DNA of 64,000 nt from Curtobacterium sp. PhB115 (GTDB taxonomy: Bacteria; Actinomycetota; Actinomycetes; Actinomycetales; Microbacteriaceae): assembly GCF_003752025.1 (NCBI RefSeq), contig NZ_RJKR01000011.1:62001-126000 (forward strand). Direction: 5' to 3'. This document shows positions 25,497 through 34,900 of the stretch, piece after piece; position 1 is the stretch's first letter, and every line of letters begins with the position of its first letter. A program made the position numbers and the translations under genes. The notes below the pieces were generated by a model, which searched no databases, was not told the DNA's origin, and saw only the letters and a program-made list of their open reading frames with translations.

Positions 25497-27035
25497 GTGA
25501 CGGCAGAACACACCGTGCCGACCCCCACCGGGACCGCACCGTCCTCGGGCGGTACCCCCGCCCGCAGCGAGCACCGCTGGATCGCGCTCGCGGTCATCGC
25601 GCTCGCACAGCTCATGGTGGTGCTCGACGCCACCATCGTGAACATCGCGCTCCCCTCCGCCCAGGCGGACCTCGACTTCGGCACCGACCAACGCCAGTGG
25701 ATCGTCACCGCGTACTCGCTGGCGTTCGGTTCGCTCCTGCTGCTCGGCGGTCGCCTCGGTGACCTGTTCGGCCGCAAGAACACGTTCATCATCGGACTCG
25801 TCGGTTTCGCCGTGGCCTCCGTGCTGGGCGGCCTGGCCGACTCGTTCGGGCTGCTCGTCGCCGCACGTGCACTGCAGGGTGTCTTCGGTGCGCTGCTCGC
25901 CCCGTCCGCCCTCGGCATGCTGACCACGACCTTCCGTGACCCGAAGGAGCGCGGTCGTGCCTTCGGCATCTTCGGCTCGATCGCCGGCTCGGGTGCCGCC
26001 ATCGGCCTGCTGCTCGGCGGCGTCCTCACCGAGTACGCGTCGTGGCGCTGGTGCCTCTACGTCAACGTCGTCTTCGCCGTGCTCGGCGTGATCGGCGCCC
26101 TCGTGTTCATGGCGAAGCCGCCGAAGGTCGAGCGTCCGCGCATCGACGTCGCCGGCGTCGTGACGATCACGCTCGGCCTCGTGGGCATCGTCTACGGCTT
26201 CTCCAACGCCGAGACCAACGGCTGGGACGCCCCGCTCACGATCGCGATGCTCGCCGGCGGTGTGGTCCTGATCGCCGCGTTCGTGTTCATCGAGACCCGG
26301 GTGGCGCACCCGCTGCTGCCGCTCCGTGTCGTGCTGAACCGTGACCGCGGTGGCTCGTTCATCGCGATCGGCCTCGTCGCGATCGGCATGTTCGGCATCT
26401 TCCTGTTCCTGACCTACTACCTCGAGCAGACCCTCGGGTTCAGCTCGCTGCAGACGGGTCTCGCGTTCCTGCCGATGCCGCTGTCGATCATGATCTCGGC
26501 CACGCAGATCGGTGGCCGCCTGCTGCCCCGCGTCGGCCCGAAGGTCCTGATCTTCGCCGGTGGGCTCGTCGCAGCGGTGGGTCTGCTCCTGCTGCTCCGC
26601 ACCGACCTCGACAGCTCCTACGCGGGGACCGTCCTGCCGGCGCTCATCGTGATCGGCCTCGGCATGGGCACCATCTTCTCGTCGGCGATGAACACCGCGA
26701 CGACCGGGGTCGCCCGCAGCGATGCCGGCGTGGCCTCGGCAACGGTGAACACGATGCAGCAGATCGGTGGCTCGATCGGGACGGCGCTGCTGTCGACGAT
26801 CTTCGCCGACGTCGTGAAGAACAGCCTCTCGGGCCTCTCAGCGGCACCCACGAAGCTGCAGCAGGCGCAGGCCGTGCTCGACGGGTACCACGTGGCCTTC
26901 GGCATCTCGGCCGGCGTGCTGGTGCTCGTCGCGCTGGCCGGGGGGCTGCTCATCAACCGGCAGTCCGTCCGACTGGAGCGACTCGCCCGCGCCGGTTCCG
27001 CGACGACCGGCAGCATCCCCGCCGCCGCGCACTGA
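25497..27035 (+). CDS. DHA2-family MFS drug efflux transporter
   Basis: A 512-residue, 14-helix-type transporter of the EmrB/QacA group. Motif LMVVLDATIVNIALPSAQADL in helix 1 and GGRLGDLFGRK (motif A) in the loop after helix 2 are diagnostic, and GSIAGSGAAIGLLLGG resembles motif C of exporters. GTG start with AAGGAGG 7 nt upstream, one of the strongest ribosome binding sites here, on a leader of about 100 nt. It is controlled by the divergent TetR protein. Substrates cannot be predicted. The call as a drug exporter is by family. Confidence 0.9.
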   Translation: MTAEHTVPTPTGTAPSSGGTPARSEHRWIALAVIALAQLMVVLDATIVNIALPSAQADLDFGTDQRQWIVTAYSLAFGSLLLLGGRLGDLFGRKNTFIIGLVGFAVASVLGGLADSFGLLVAARALQGVFGALLAPSALGMLTTTFRDPKERGRAFGIFGSIAGSGAAIGLLLGGVLTEYASWRWCLYVNVVFAVLGVIGALVFMAKPPKVERPRIDVAGVVTITLGLVGIVYGFSNAETNGWDAPLTIAMLAGGVVLIAAFVFIETRVAHPLLPLRVVLNRDRGGSFIAIGLVAIGMFGIFLFLTYYLEQTLGFSSLQTGLAFLPMPLSIMISATQIGGRLLPRVGPKVLIFAGGLVAAVGLLLLLRTDLDSSYAGTVLPALIVIGLGMGTIFSSAMNTATTGVARSDAGVASATVNTMQQIGGSIGTALLSTIFADVVKNSLSGLSAAPTKLQQAQAVLDGYHVAFGISAGVLVLVALAGGLLINRQSVRLERLARAGSATTGSIPAAAH

Positions 27036-27050
27036 CGGCAGGCGCTCCCG

Positions 27051-27087
27051 AACGGCCCGTCCGGCATCTCGCCGGGCGGGCCGTTCT
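27051..27087 (+). terminator. Terminator hairpin of the efflux pump gene
   Basis: AACGGCCCGTCCGGC and GCCGGGCGGGCCGTT form a 15-bp stem with one G-T pair and a 5-nt loop, followed by a short TCTG. It lies 16 nt behind the stop. Confidence 0.7.
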
Positions 27088-27107
27088 GCGTGCGGGGGGC
27101 GCCGTGT

Positions 27108-27316
27108 GCCGCCGGCTCCGTCGAACACGAGGTCTGCGACGATCCACGCGTCGATCGGCTCGTGGATCGTCGATGTTCGCGTGCGCCTCGGTCGCGCCCG
27201 CCCGCCCCGCCCCGCCCCGCCCCGCCGCCGGCTCCGTCGAACACGAGGTCTGCGACGATCCACGCGTCGATCAGCTCGTGGATCGTCGATGTTCGCGTGC
27301 GCCTCGGTCGCGCCCG
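27108..27316. repeat. 93-bp direct repeat pair with a CCCGC microsatellite between
   Basis: Copies at 27108-27200 and 27224-27316 differ at one base and are 116 bp apart. The 23-nt spacer is a run of CCCGC pentamers. Each copy can fold on GACGATCCACG / CGTGGATCGTC. The 390-nt gap between the pump and the sulfurtransferase holds this pair and the terminator, and nothing coding is seen. Confidence 0.9.
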
Positions 27317-27425
27317 ACGGCCCCGCCGCGCACGCCCCCGAATCTCATCCACCGGAACCCGCACCGGTTGCGCAGTGTGTCGGCTTCCCTGTCGCCCGTC
27401 AGAGGTCCGCATTATCGTGATCGCC

Positions 27426-28289
27426 ATGGCCCCCGTCCTGACCTCGCCGCTCGTGTCGACGCAGTGGCTCGCAGACCACCTCGGTGCTGACGAGCTCGTC
27501 GTGCTCGACGCCTCGGTGCACACGGCGGGGACCGGTATGGCGACGACCTGGACCACCGCGCAAGACGCGTACGAGCGGCAGGGCCACGTGCCGGGTGCGC
27601 GCTACGCCGACCTCGTCGACGCGTTCTCCGCCCCGGACTCCGACGTGCCGTTCACCCGCCCGGGCGCCGAGCGGTTCGAAGCCGCGGCCGGCGAACTCGG
27701 CGTGACGAACACGTCGACCGTCGTGGTCTACGACGACAGCGTCGGTGAGTGGTCCGCCCGCCTGTGGTGGATCTTCCGGGCGTTCGGTTTCGACTCCGTC
27801 GCGGTGCTCGACGGCGGGTTCACGAAGTGGCGTGACGAGGGCCGTCCGGTCCGCGTCGGCGCCCTCCGCCCCGTGCAGCAGCCGACGGAGTCCGACGGGG
27901 TGTTCCTCGCCGGCGAAGAACGTCCGCTGTGGGCCGACCACGCCCGGGTCCTGCGCGCCGTGACCGGTGACGAGCCGGCAGCACTGGTGTTCGCCGCGCC
28001 GGAAGCCTCCCTCGGCGAGGACCACCCGCCGATCGTTCCGGGGAGCACCCCGATCGCGGTCGACACCCTCGTCGACCCGCAGACGAACGCGTACCACCGC
28101 GGTCCGAAGCTGGCCGAGGCGTTCGCGGCGGTCATCGGTGACGACGAGATCGTGACCTACTGCGGCGTGGGGAGCGCCGCCTGCGTCGACGCCCTCGCGC
28201 TCACCGTGCTCGGCCACGACAAGGTGAAGGTGTACGACGGGTCACTCGTCGACTGGTGGGGCCGCGGCTCCCACGCCCTTGCCTCCTGA
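27426..28289 (+). CDS. sseA: Thiosulfate/3-mercaptopyruvate sulfurtransferase (SseA-like)
   Basis: A 287-residue protein with two rhodanese domains. The first carries VVVYDDSVGEWSARLWWIFRAFG and VAVLDGGFTKWRDEG and is inactive by family rule. The second has the persulfide cysteine in EIVTYCGVGSAACVDALAL. The loop CGVGSAA, rather than CRXG(K/R)X, is a less common active-site loop, so thiosulfate versus mercaptopyruvate preference is unclear. ATG with TATCGT 7 nt upstream. Followed by a heptanucleotide array. Confidence 0.85.
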   Translation: MAPVLTSPLVSTQWLADHLGADELVVLDASVHTAGTGMATTWTTAQDAYERQGHVPGARYADLVDAFSAPDSDVPFTRPGAERFEAAAGELGVTNTSTVVVYDDSVGEWSARLWWIFRAFGFDSVAVLDGGFTKWRDEGRPVRVGALRPVQQPTESDGVFLAGEERPLWADHARVLRAVTGDEPAALVFAAPEASLGEDHPPIVPGSTPIAVDTLVDPQTNAYHRGPKLAEAFAAVIGDDEIVTYCGVGSAACVDALALTVLGHDKVKVYDGSLVDWWGRGSHALAS

Positions 28290-28290
28290 C

Positions 28291-28367
28291 GAACGACGAA
28301 CGACCAACGACCAACGACGAACAAGGAACAAGGAACAACGAACGAGGACCGAGAGACGAGGGACGAC
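28291..28367. repeat. Heptanucleotide array, eleven imperfect units
   Basis: Directly after the sulfurtransferase stop the DNA can be cut into eleven 7-bp units: GAACGAC twice, CAACGAC twice, GAACAAG twice, then GAACAAC, GAACGAG, GACCGAG, AGACGAG, GGACGAC. It is unusually purine-rich on the plus strand for this genome. Confidence 0.85.
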
Positions 28368-28401
28368 CCCAGCTGAACCCCCGCACCACTAGCGTTGCCG
28401 C

Positions 28402-29469
28402 ATGAGCACCAGACGCGCGGTCGTCCTCGGCGGCACCGGCGGCATCGGTTCCGCCGTGGTCCGCGACCTCCTCGAGGCCTCCGGACGCAACGGCGACGAG
28501 TGGCAGGTCGACTTCGTCGCACGCCGAGGCGGCCCGGCGGCGGACGCCCTGACCTCGTCCGGAGCGACGTTCACGGCCGGCGACCGACGGGACACGAGCC
28601 TGCTGCGGACGCTCCTCCGACCGGGGGCCGACCTGCTCGTCGACACGGTCGGACTGACCCGTGACGACGCGGTGCAGCTCCGCCCGTTCCTCGACGACGT
28701 CGGCTCGACGGTGTTCGTCTCGTCGAAGGCCGTGTACGTCGACGAGCAGGGGCGACACGCCAACTCCACCGAGAAGCCCGTGTTCGGCGGTGCGGTCAAC
28801 GAGCTGCAGCCGACGGTGACGGCGGGCGACGGCGACCCGACGAGCCGCGACGGGTACGGCGCGGCGAAGGTCGCATCCGAGCAGGTCCTCCTCGACCACG
28901 GCGCCCCGGTCACCGTGCTCCGGCCGTCGAAGGTGTACGGCGTCGGCATCGGTCGCCCGCGGGAGTGGTTCGTGGTCCGCCGAGCGCTTGACGGCCGCGA
29001 GCGTGTGCTCCTCGCCGACGGCGGCCGCGGGGTCGACCACACGACGGCTGCGAGCGGTATCGCCTCGTTGGTCCGTCAGGTCGCGGACGCGCCCGATCGC
29101 CGGATCCTCAACGTCGCCGACGACGATGCCCCGACCGCACTCGAGATCGTGCGGACGATCGCCGGGCAGCTCGGCCACGTCTTCGACGAGGTCCTGCTCG
29201 ACGAGGACGCTTCCCCGTTCGTCGGCATCACCCCGTGGTCGTCGCCGAGTCCCTTCGTGCTCGACACCACGGCTGCGCGCTCGCTCGGGTGGCAGCCACC
29301 GACGTTCGCGGACGCGGTCCGGCCCGAGATCGACTGGCTGGTCGAGACCGCGCACCAGGTGCCGGTCGACGGCGACGTGCCGTGGGCCGACGACCCCTTC
29401 TGGGACCGCATGTTCGACTACGGCCCCGAGGACGCCGCTCTGCTCCTGCTCTCGCTGGGACGCGACTGA
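28402..29469 (+). CDS. NAD-dependent epimerase/dehydratase family protein
   Basis: A 355-residue extended-SDR protein. VVLGGTGGIGSAVVRDLLE is the nucleotide-binding motif, VFVSSKAVYVDE holds the active-site Ser region, and DGYGAAKVASEQVL the Tyr/Lys pair. RPSKVYGVG and LNVADDDAPTALEI are conserved in nucleotide-sugar epimerase relatives. Substrate unknown. ATG with TAGCGT 6 nt upstream. A P-loop kinase gene follows 2 nt after its stop, so the pair is an operon. Confidence 0.8.
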   Translation: MSTRRAVVLGGTGGIGSAVVRDLLEASGRNGDEWQVDFVARRGGPAADALTSSGATFTAGDRRDTSLLRTLLRPGADLLVDTVGLTRDDAVQLRPFLDDVGSTVFVSSKAVYVDEQGRHANSTEKPVFGGAVNELQPTVTAGDGDPTSRDGYGAAKVASEQVLLDHGAPVTVLRPSKVYGVGIGRPREWFVVRRALDGRERVLLADGGRGVDHTTAASGIASLVRQVADAPDRRILNVADDDAPTALEIVRTIAGQLGHVFDEVLLDEDASPFVGITPWSSPSPFVLDTTAARSLGWQPPTFADAVRPEIDWLVETAHQVPVDGDVPWADDPFWDRMFDYGPEDAALLLLSLGRD

Positions 29470-29471
29470 CG

Positions 29472-30017
29472 GTGCCGGGCCGGACGACGCCGCGGTCCGA
29501 GGTCCTGTTCATCGGTGGACGCTCCGGCGTCGGCAAGTCGACGGCCGCCGAGGCGCTCCACGACCTCCTCGTCGCCGCGGACGTCCGGCACGCGGTGATC
29601 GAGGGCGACCTGCTCGACCTCGCGCACCCCGCTCCGCACGTCGAGCACCCGGAGCTCCACCTGGCCGAGCGGAACCTGGCGACGATGTGGGCGTCGTACC
29701 GCGCGATCGGGCACCACCGGCTCGTCTTCACCAACACGGTTTCCGTGCTGGAGCACGAGCGCCTCGCGTCCGCGATGGGTGACGATCCGGTCGTCACCGC
29801 TGTCCTCCTGCGCGCAGACGACGAGACCACCGCCGCGCGGTTGGCCCGGCGGATGGGCGGGCCGGTCCCGTCGCTGCAGCTCGCGCACAGCACGAGGACG
29901 GCCTGGAGGCTCGACCAGCGCACCGCGGACACGGTCACCCGGGTGGACACGGACCATCTCACCCCGGTGCAGGTCGCGACGCACCTCGCGTCGATCACGG
30001 GGTGGCTCACCGGGTGA
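29472..30017 (+). CDS. P-loop kinase-like NTPase
   Basis: A 181-residue protein whose N-terminus LFIGGRSGVGKSTAAEALHDLL is a Walker A of the small-molecule kinase type, followed by EGDLLDLAHP where such kinases bind substrate and an AARLARRMGG lid-like segment. Relatives include shikimate-, gluconate- and nucleoside-kinase-like proteins, and the substrate cannot be assigned. The GTG is 2 nt behind the epimerase stop, so it is made with that enzyme. Confidence 0.72.
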   Translation: MPGRTTPRSEVLFIGGRSGVGKSTAAEALHDLLVAADVRHAVIEGDLLDLAHPAPHVEHPELHLAERNLATMWASYRAIGHHRLVFTNTVSVLEHERLASAMGDDPVVTAVLLRADDETTAARLARRMGGPVPSLQLAHSTRTAWRLDQRTADTVTRVDTDHLTPVQVATHLASITGWLTG

Positions 30018-30109
30018 CTCCCCGTGCGCGCCCTGTGCGCCACCGCTGACTTGTGCACTGATCGGCGCCCACTGATCCGCGCCCAGCGACCCCGCGGCAG
30101 GCTGGGGAC

Positions 30110-31954
30110 ATGAACGACAACCGACTCGCGACCGCGGTCAGCCCCTACCTCCGGATCCACGCGGACAACCCCGTGGACTGGCGGGAGTGGGGGCCCGAGG
30201 CCTTCGCCGAGGCACGCGAACGGGACGTCCCGGTCCTCGTGTCCATCGGGTACGCGACCTGTCACTGGTGTCACGTGATGGCCCGCGAGAGCTTCGCGGA
30301 CCCGGAGATCGGCGAGCTCCTCCGGCGTGAGGTCGTGGCGGTGAAGGTCGACCGCGAGGAACGCCCGGACGTCGACGCCAGCGTGATGGCCGCGGCGAGT
30401 GCCTTCACGCAGCAGCTCGGCTGGCCGTTGACGGCGTTCCTCACACCGGACGGGCACGTGTTCTTCGCGGGCACCTACTACCCGCCGACCCCTGTCGGCG
30501 AGCATCCGTCCTTCCGGCAGATCGTGGCGGCGGTCCTCGATGCCTGGCGGGAGCGCCGGCACGAGGTGGACGCGAACGCGAGCGCAATCGCGACGGCGAT
30601 CCGGCAGGGTGCCGAGGCGGACCGGGCCGCGCGCGCGGGTGAGGGCGATGGCGGAAGCGCCACGGGCCTCCCGACCGTCGACAGCATCCGAGCCGTCACT
30701 GACCTGCTCGCCCAGGCCGAGGACACCATCTACGGTGGTTTCGGTGGCGCGCCGAAGTTCCCGAGCACGCCGCTGCTCGAGTTCCTGGCCGACGTAACGG
30801 CCGACGGCGACGGTGATGCCGGTGCGCTGCTCGACCGGACCCTCCACGTCATCGCGCGGTCCGAGCTGACGGACACCGACGGCGGCGTGTTCCGGTACGC
30901 GACGCAGCGGGACTGGAGCGTGCCGCACTACGAGCGCATGCTCTACGACAACGCCGGACTGCTGGCGGTCGCCGGAGCCGAGCAGGCTCGGGGCATCGCG
31001 GACTTCCTGCGCGACACCCTCCGCCGACCGGACGGCGCGTTCGTCGCCGCGCAGGACAGCGAATCGACCATCGACGGCCGACGGGTCGAGGGCGAGTGGT
31101 ACCGGCTCCCGCTCGACGAACGGGCGCGACTGGATCCGCCGCCCCTCGACGACCAGGTCCTGACCGGCTGGAACGGCCTCGCGATCCGCGGGCTCGCCAT
31201 CGCCGGCGCGCGGCACGGCGACGACGAGATGATCGCCCTCGCGCGCACATCTGCCTACGCCCTGCTCGACGCACACGTGCGGGACGGACACGTCGTCGTG
31301 CGATCGAGCACCCCGCGCGGCGCATCGTCGGCCCCACCCACGATCGAGGACGTGGGGCTGCTGGCCGAAGGGCTGCTCGAACTCGCGCTGGTCACCGGAG
31401 AGCTGCGGTACGCCACGACGGCCCGGTCCCTGGTCGACGACGGCCTGGCCGGACGGTTCGACGTCGACCCGGTGTTGGCCTCGGCCGGCACCGCGACGGG
31501 TGAGCAGCCCCAGACAGCGATGCGCTCGGGCACCGTTGCCCTCGCGGCCGCGGCGACGACGCTCGCTGCGCTGACGGGTGACGACGACCTGCGATCTGCG
31601 GCTGCCGGTCTCGTCGCCGACCGGGCCCGCACGGGCACCGAACGTCCGCTCGGCCACGCGGACGCGCTCGGTGTCGCGCTCGCGCTGCACCGGCCGTCGC
31701 ATGAGGTCGTCGTCGTCGCGTCCGACGCGGCTTCTCCCCTGCGTGCTGCGGTCCGGGCGGCGCGACGTCCGGGCACGATCGTCGCGTGCGTCACGCCGGA
31801 GCAGGCCGAGCAGTGGGCGGCGGCCGGCTTCGAGCTGTTCGAGTCCCGTTCCACCCTCGACCCCGCTGGCTACGTCTGCCATGACCGTGTGTGCGCGCTG
31901 CCGGCACGATCCGGGCCGGACCTCGTCGACGCGCTCGCTGCCCGGACCGCGTGA
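30110..31954 (+). CDS. YyaL/DUF255 thioredoxin-domain protein
   Basis: A 614-residue protein of the YyaL (SPATA20-like) family. Residues about 1-165 form a thioredoxin-like domain with the CXXC in [16 protein letters not shown], then the family sequence [10 protein letters not shown] and [14 protein letters not shown]. The remainder is an alpha/alpha barrel related to glycan epimerases ([31 protein letters not shown]). It is shorter than the roughly 670-690 residues common in the family. Biological role is uncertain. CAGGCT lies 6 nt before the ATG. Confidence 0.88.
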   Translation: MNDNRLATAVSPYLRIHADNPVDWREWGPEAFAEARERDVPVLVSIGYATCHWCHVMARESFADPEIGELLRREVVAVKVDREERPDVDASVMAAASAFTQQLGWPLTAFLTPDGHVFFAGTYYPPTPVGEHPSFRQIVAAVLDAWRERRHEVDANASAIATAIRQGAEADRAARAGEGDGGSATGLPTVDSIRAVTDLLAQAEDTIYGGFGGAPKFPSTPLLEFLADVTADGDGDAGALLDRTLHVIARSELTDTDGGVFRYATQRDWSVPHYERMLYDNAGLLAVAGAEQARGIADFLRDTLRRPDGAFVAAQDSESTIDGRRVEGEWYRLPLDERARLDPPPLDDQVLTGWNGLAIRGLAIAGARHGDDEMIALARTSAYALLDAHVRDGHVVVRSSTPRGASSAPPTIEDVGLLAEGLLELALVTGELRYATTARSLVDDGLAGRFDVDPVLASAGTATGEQPQTAMRSGTVALAAAATTLAALTGDDDLRSAAAGLVADRARTGTERPLGHADALGVALALHRPSHEVVVVASDAASPLRAAVRAARRPGTIVACVTPEQAEQWAAAGFELFESRSTLDPAGYVCHDRVCALPARSGPDLVDALAARTA

Positions 31955-31957
31955 CGG

Positions 31958-31963
31958 TATCCT
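31958..31963 (+). promoter_or_regulatory. -10 hexamer (TATCCT) supporting the hrpA start at 31973
   Basis: TATCCT lies 9 nt before the ATG at 31973 but only 3 nt before an in-frame ATG at 31967, which is too close to be in the transcript. It overlaps the stop region of the upstream gene. Confidence 0.5.
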
Positions 31964-31972
31964 GGAATGCTC

Positions 31973-34900
31973 ATGTCTCCCACGCCGCCCGTCATCACGT
32001 TCCCGCCCGAGCTGCCCGTCTCGCAGCGGCGGGACGACATCGCGGCTGCGATCCGTGACAACCAGGTCGTCATCGTCGCCGGCGCCACCGGTTCCGGCAA
32101 GACGACCCAGCTGCCGAAGATCTGCCTCGAACTCGGCCGCGAGTCGATCGGCCACACCCAACCCCGACGCATCGCCGCCCGCACCATCGCGGAACGCGTG
32201 TCCGAGGAGCTCGGCAGCGAACTCGGCGACCTGGTCGGCTACCAGGTCCGGTTCACCGACAAGGTGTCGTCGAACACCCGCATCAAGCTGATGACCGACG
32301 GCATCCTGCTGAACGAGATCCACTTCGACCGCGACCTGAAGCGCTACGACACGATCATCATCGACGAGGCGCACGAACGGTCCCTCACGATCGACTTCCT
32401 GCTCGGGTACCTCAAGCGACTGCTGCCGCGACGTCCCGACCTGAAGCTCATCATCACGAGTGCGACGATCGACCCCGAGTCCTTCTCGAAGCACTTCGAC
32501 GATGCCCCGATCATCGAGGTCTCCGGGCGGACCTACCCCGTCGAGATCCGCTACCGAGCGCTCGTGACCGAGGACGCCGACGACGCCGACGGGGACGACG
32601 ACGAGACCGACTCCCGCACGGCCGACCACGGCGGTGCCGGCGCCGACGACCGCGACGTCATGCAGGGCATCACCGACGCGCTCGACGAGCTCGCGCAGGA
32701 AGACCCTGGCGACGTCCTCGTGTTCCTGTCCGGCGAGAACGAGATCCGCGACGCGCAGGACACGATCGAGGGCAAGCGCTACCCGGGCACCGAGGTCCTG
32801 CCCCTCTACGGCCGGCTGTCCGCCGCCGACCAGCACCGCGTCTTCGACCGGCGGAACACCCCGGGGGTGCGCCGCCGGGTGGTACTCGCCACGAACGTCG
32901 CCGAGACCTCGCTGACCGTTCCGGGGATCAAGTACGTCGTCGACACCGGCACCGCCCGCATCTCCCGGTACTCCCCCCGGGCGAAGGTGCAGCGGCTCCC
33001 GATCGAGGCGATCTCGCAGGCGAGCGCGAACCAGCGCTCCGGCCGTGCCGGTCGCACGAGTGCGGGCATCACGATCCGCCTGTACTCCGAGGACGACTTC
33101 GACCGGCGTCCGGAGTTCACCGACCCGGAGATCCTGCGGACGAACCTCGCGGCGGTCATCCTGCAGATGATCTCGCTGGGGTTCGGCGACATCGAGTCGT
33201 TCCCGTTCCTGCAACCGCCGGACTCCCGTGGTGTGAAGGACGGCCTCGACCTGCTCCGCGAACTCCGCGCGGTGGACAAGGACGGCCGCATCACGAAGTC
33301 CGGTCGACAGTTGACCCGGTTGCCGATCGACCCCCGCCTCGGCCGGATGGTGCTCGAAGCCGGACGGCAGGGCGTCGGGCGCGAGGTCGTCGCGATCGTC
33401 AGCGCCCTGAGCATCCAGGACCCGCGCGAGCGCCCGCTCGAGAAGCGCGCGCACGCCGACCAGTTGCACGCACGGTTCGCCGACCCGACGAGCGACTTCC
33501 TGACCCTGCTGAACCTCTGGAACCACATCGAGGACAAGCAGGAGGAGCTCTCCTCCAGCGCGTTCCGACGCCTGTGCAAGGCCGAGTTCCTCAACTACCT
33601 GCGCATCCGCGAGTGGCAGGACCTGTACCGGCAGCTGTCCCGCGCCGCCAAGCAGGTCGACGTCCGCGTGGGGCAGTCCCGCTCCGAGGACGGCGACGCG
33701 GTGCACCGGTCCCTGCTCGCCGGGCTCCTGAGCCAGATCGGCCTGCGCGACCGTGAGAAGCGCGACTACCTCGGCTCGCGGAACACCCGGTTCGTGGTGT
33801 TCCCGGGCAGCGTGCTCGCCAAGAAGCAGCCGGACGCCGTGATGGCCGCCGAACTCGTCGAGACGAGCCGGCTCTTCGCCCGCACGGTCGGGCGGATCGA
33901 CCCCACGTGGGTGGAGCCGCTCGCCGGTGACCTGCTCAAGCGCACCTACGGCGAACCGCACTGGGAGAAGAAGCAGGGCGCGGTCGTCGCCTACGAGCGC
34001 GTGACGCTCTTCGGGGTCCCGATCGTGCAGCGCCGCCGCGCGCAGTACGCCCGGATCGACCCGGTGCACTCCCGTGAGCTCTTCATCCGGCACGCCTTGG
34101 TCGAGGGCGAGTGGGACTCCCAGCAGGCCTTCGACCGCGCCAACCGGAAGCTGCGGAAGGAACTCGAGCAGCTCGAGGAGCGCACCCGCCGCCGGGACAT
34201 CCTGCTCGACGACGAGAACGTCTACGAGTTCTACGACGCCCGCATCCCCGCGGACATCGCGACGAGCCGTGACTTCGAGGGGTGGTGGCGGGCCACTCGC
34301 CGCGACCAACCCGACCTGCTCACGATGCGTCGGTCGGACCTGCTGGACGAATCCGCGGCCGAAGCCGCCGAGGACGACGTCGATTACCCCACCCAGTGGC
34401 GGAGCGGCGACCAGCGACTCGCGATCCAGTACCGCTTCGAGCCGGGCGCGCAGGACGACGGCGTGAGTGTGCAGGTGCCGCTCGCGCTGCTCCCCCGCAT
34501 GCGGGAAGAGGGCTTCGACTGGCAGGTCCGCGGCCTCCGCCGGGAACTCGTGACCGCACTGATCAAGGCGCTCCCGAAGCAGATCCGGAAGAACGTCGTC
34601 CCCGCAGCCGACTGGGCCGAGAAGATCGTCGCCGAGTTGCCCGACGACGCCCCGACCACGCCGACCGAGTCGTTCCGTGCAACGCTCGCGAAGACCATCC
34701 AACGGATGACGTACGTCCCGGTGGACGAGTCCGACTTCGACATGTCGCGCGTGCCGTCGCACCTGTTGCCGACGTACGCCGTCGTCGACGAACGCGGCCG
34801 CCGGGTCGAGGCCGGCAAGGACCTGTCCGCGCTGCAGACCAAGCTCAAGGACCGAACGCAGGAGAGCGTCGCCCGCGCGACCCAGCAGGGTGGTGGGCGC

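Noticed and set aside
27108-27316. The foldable 93-bp repeats as tRNA or a known riboswitch
   Set aside because: No anticodon arm, T-loop or CCA-like end, and no fit to a riboswitch class I know.
29228-34762. A very long minus-strand open frame (over 1800 codons) across the YyaL and hrpA genes
   Set aside because: It is the antisense of two well-supported genes. GC-rich codon bias removes stops from such frames. The translation is Arg/Asp/Gly-rich with no domain.
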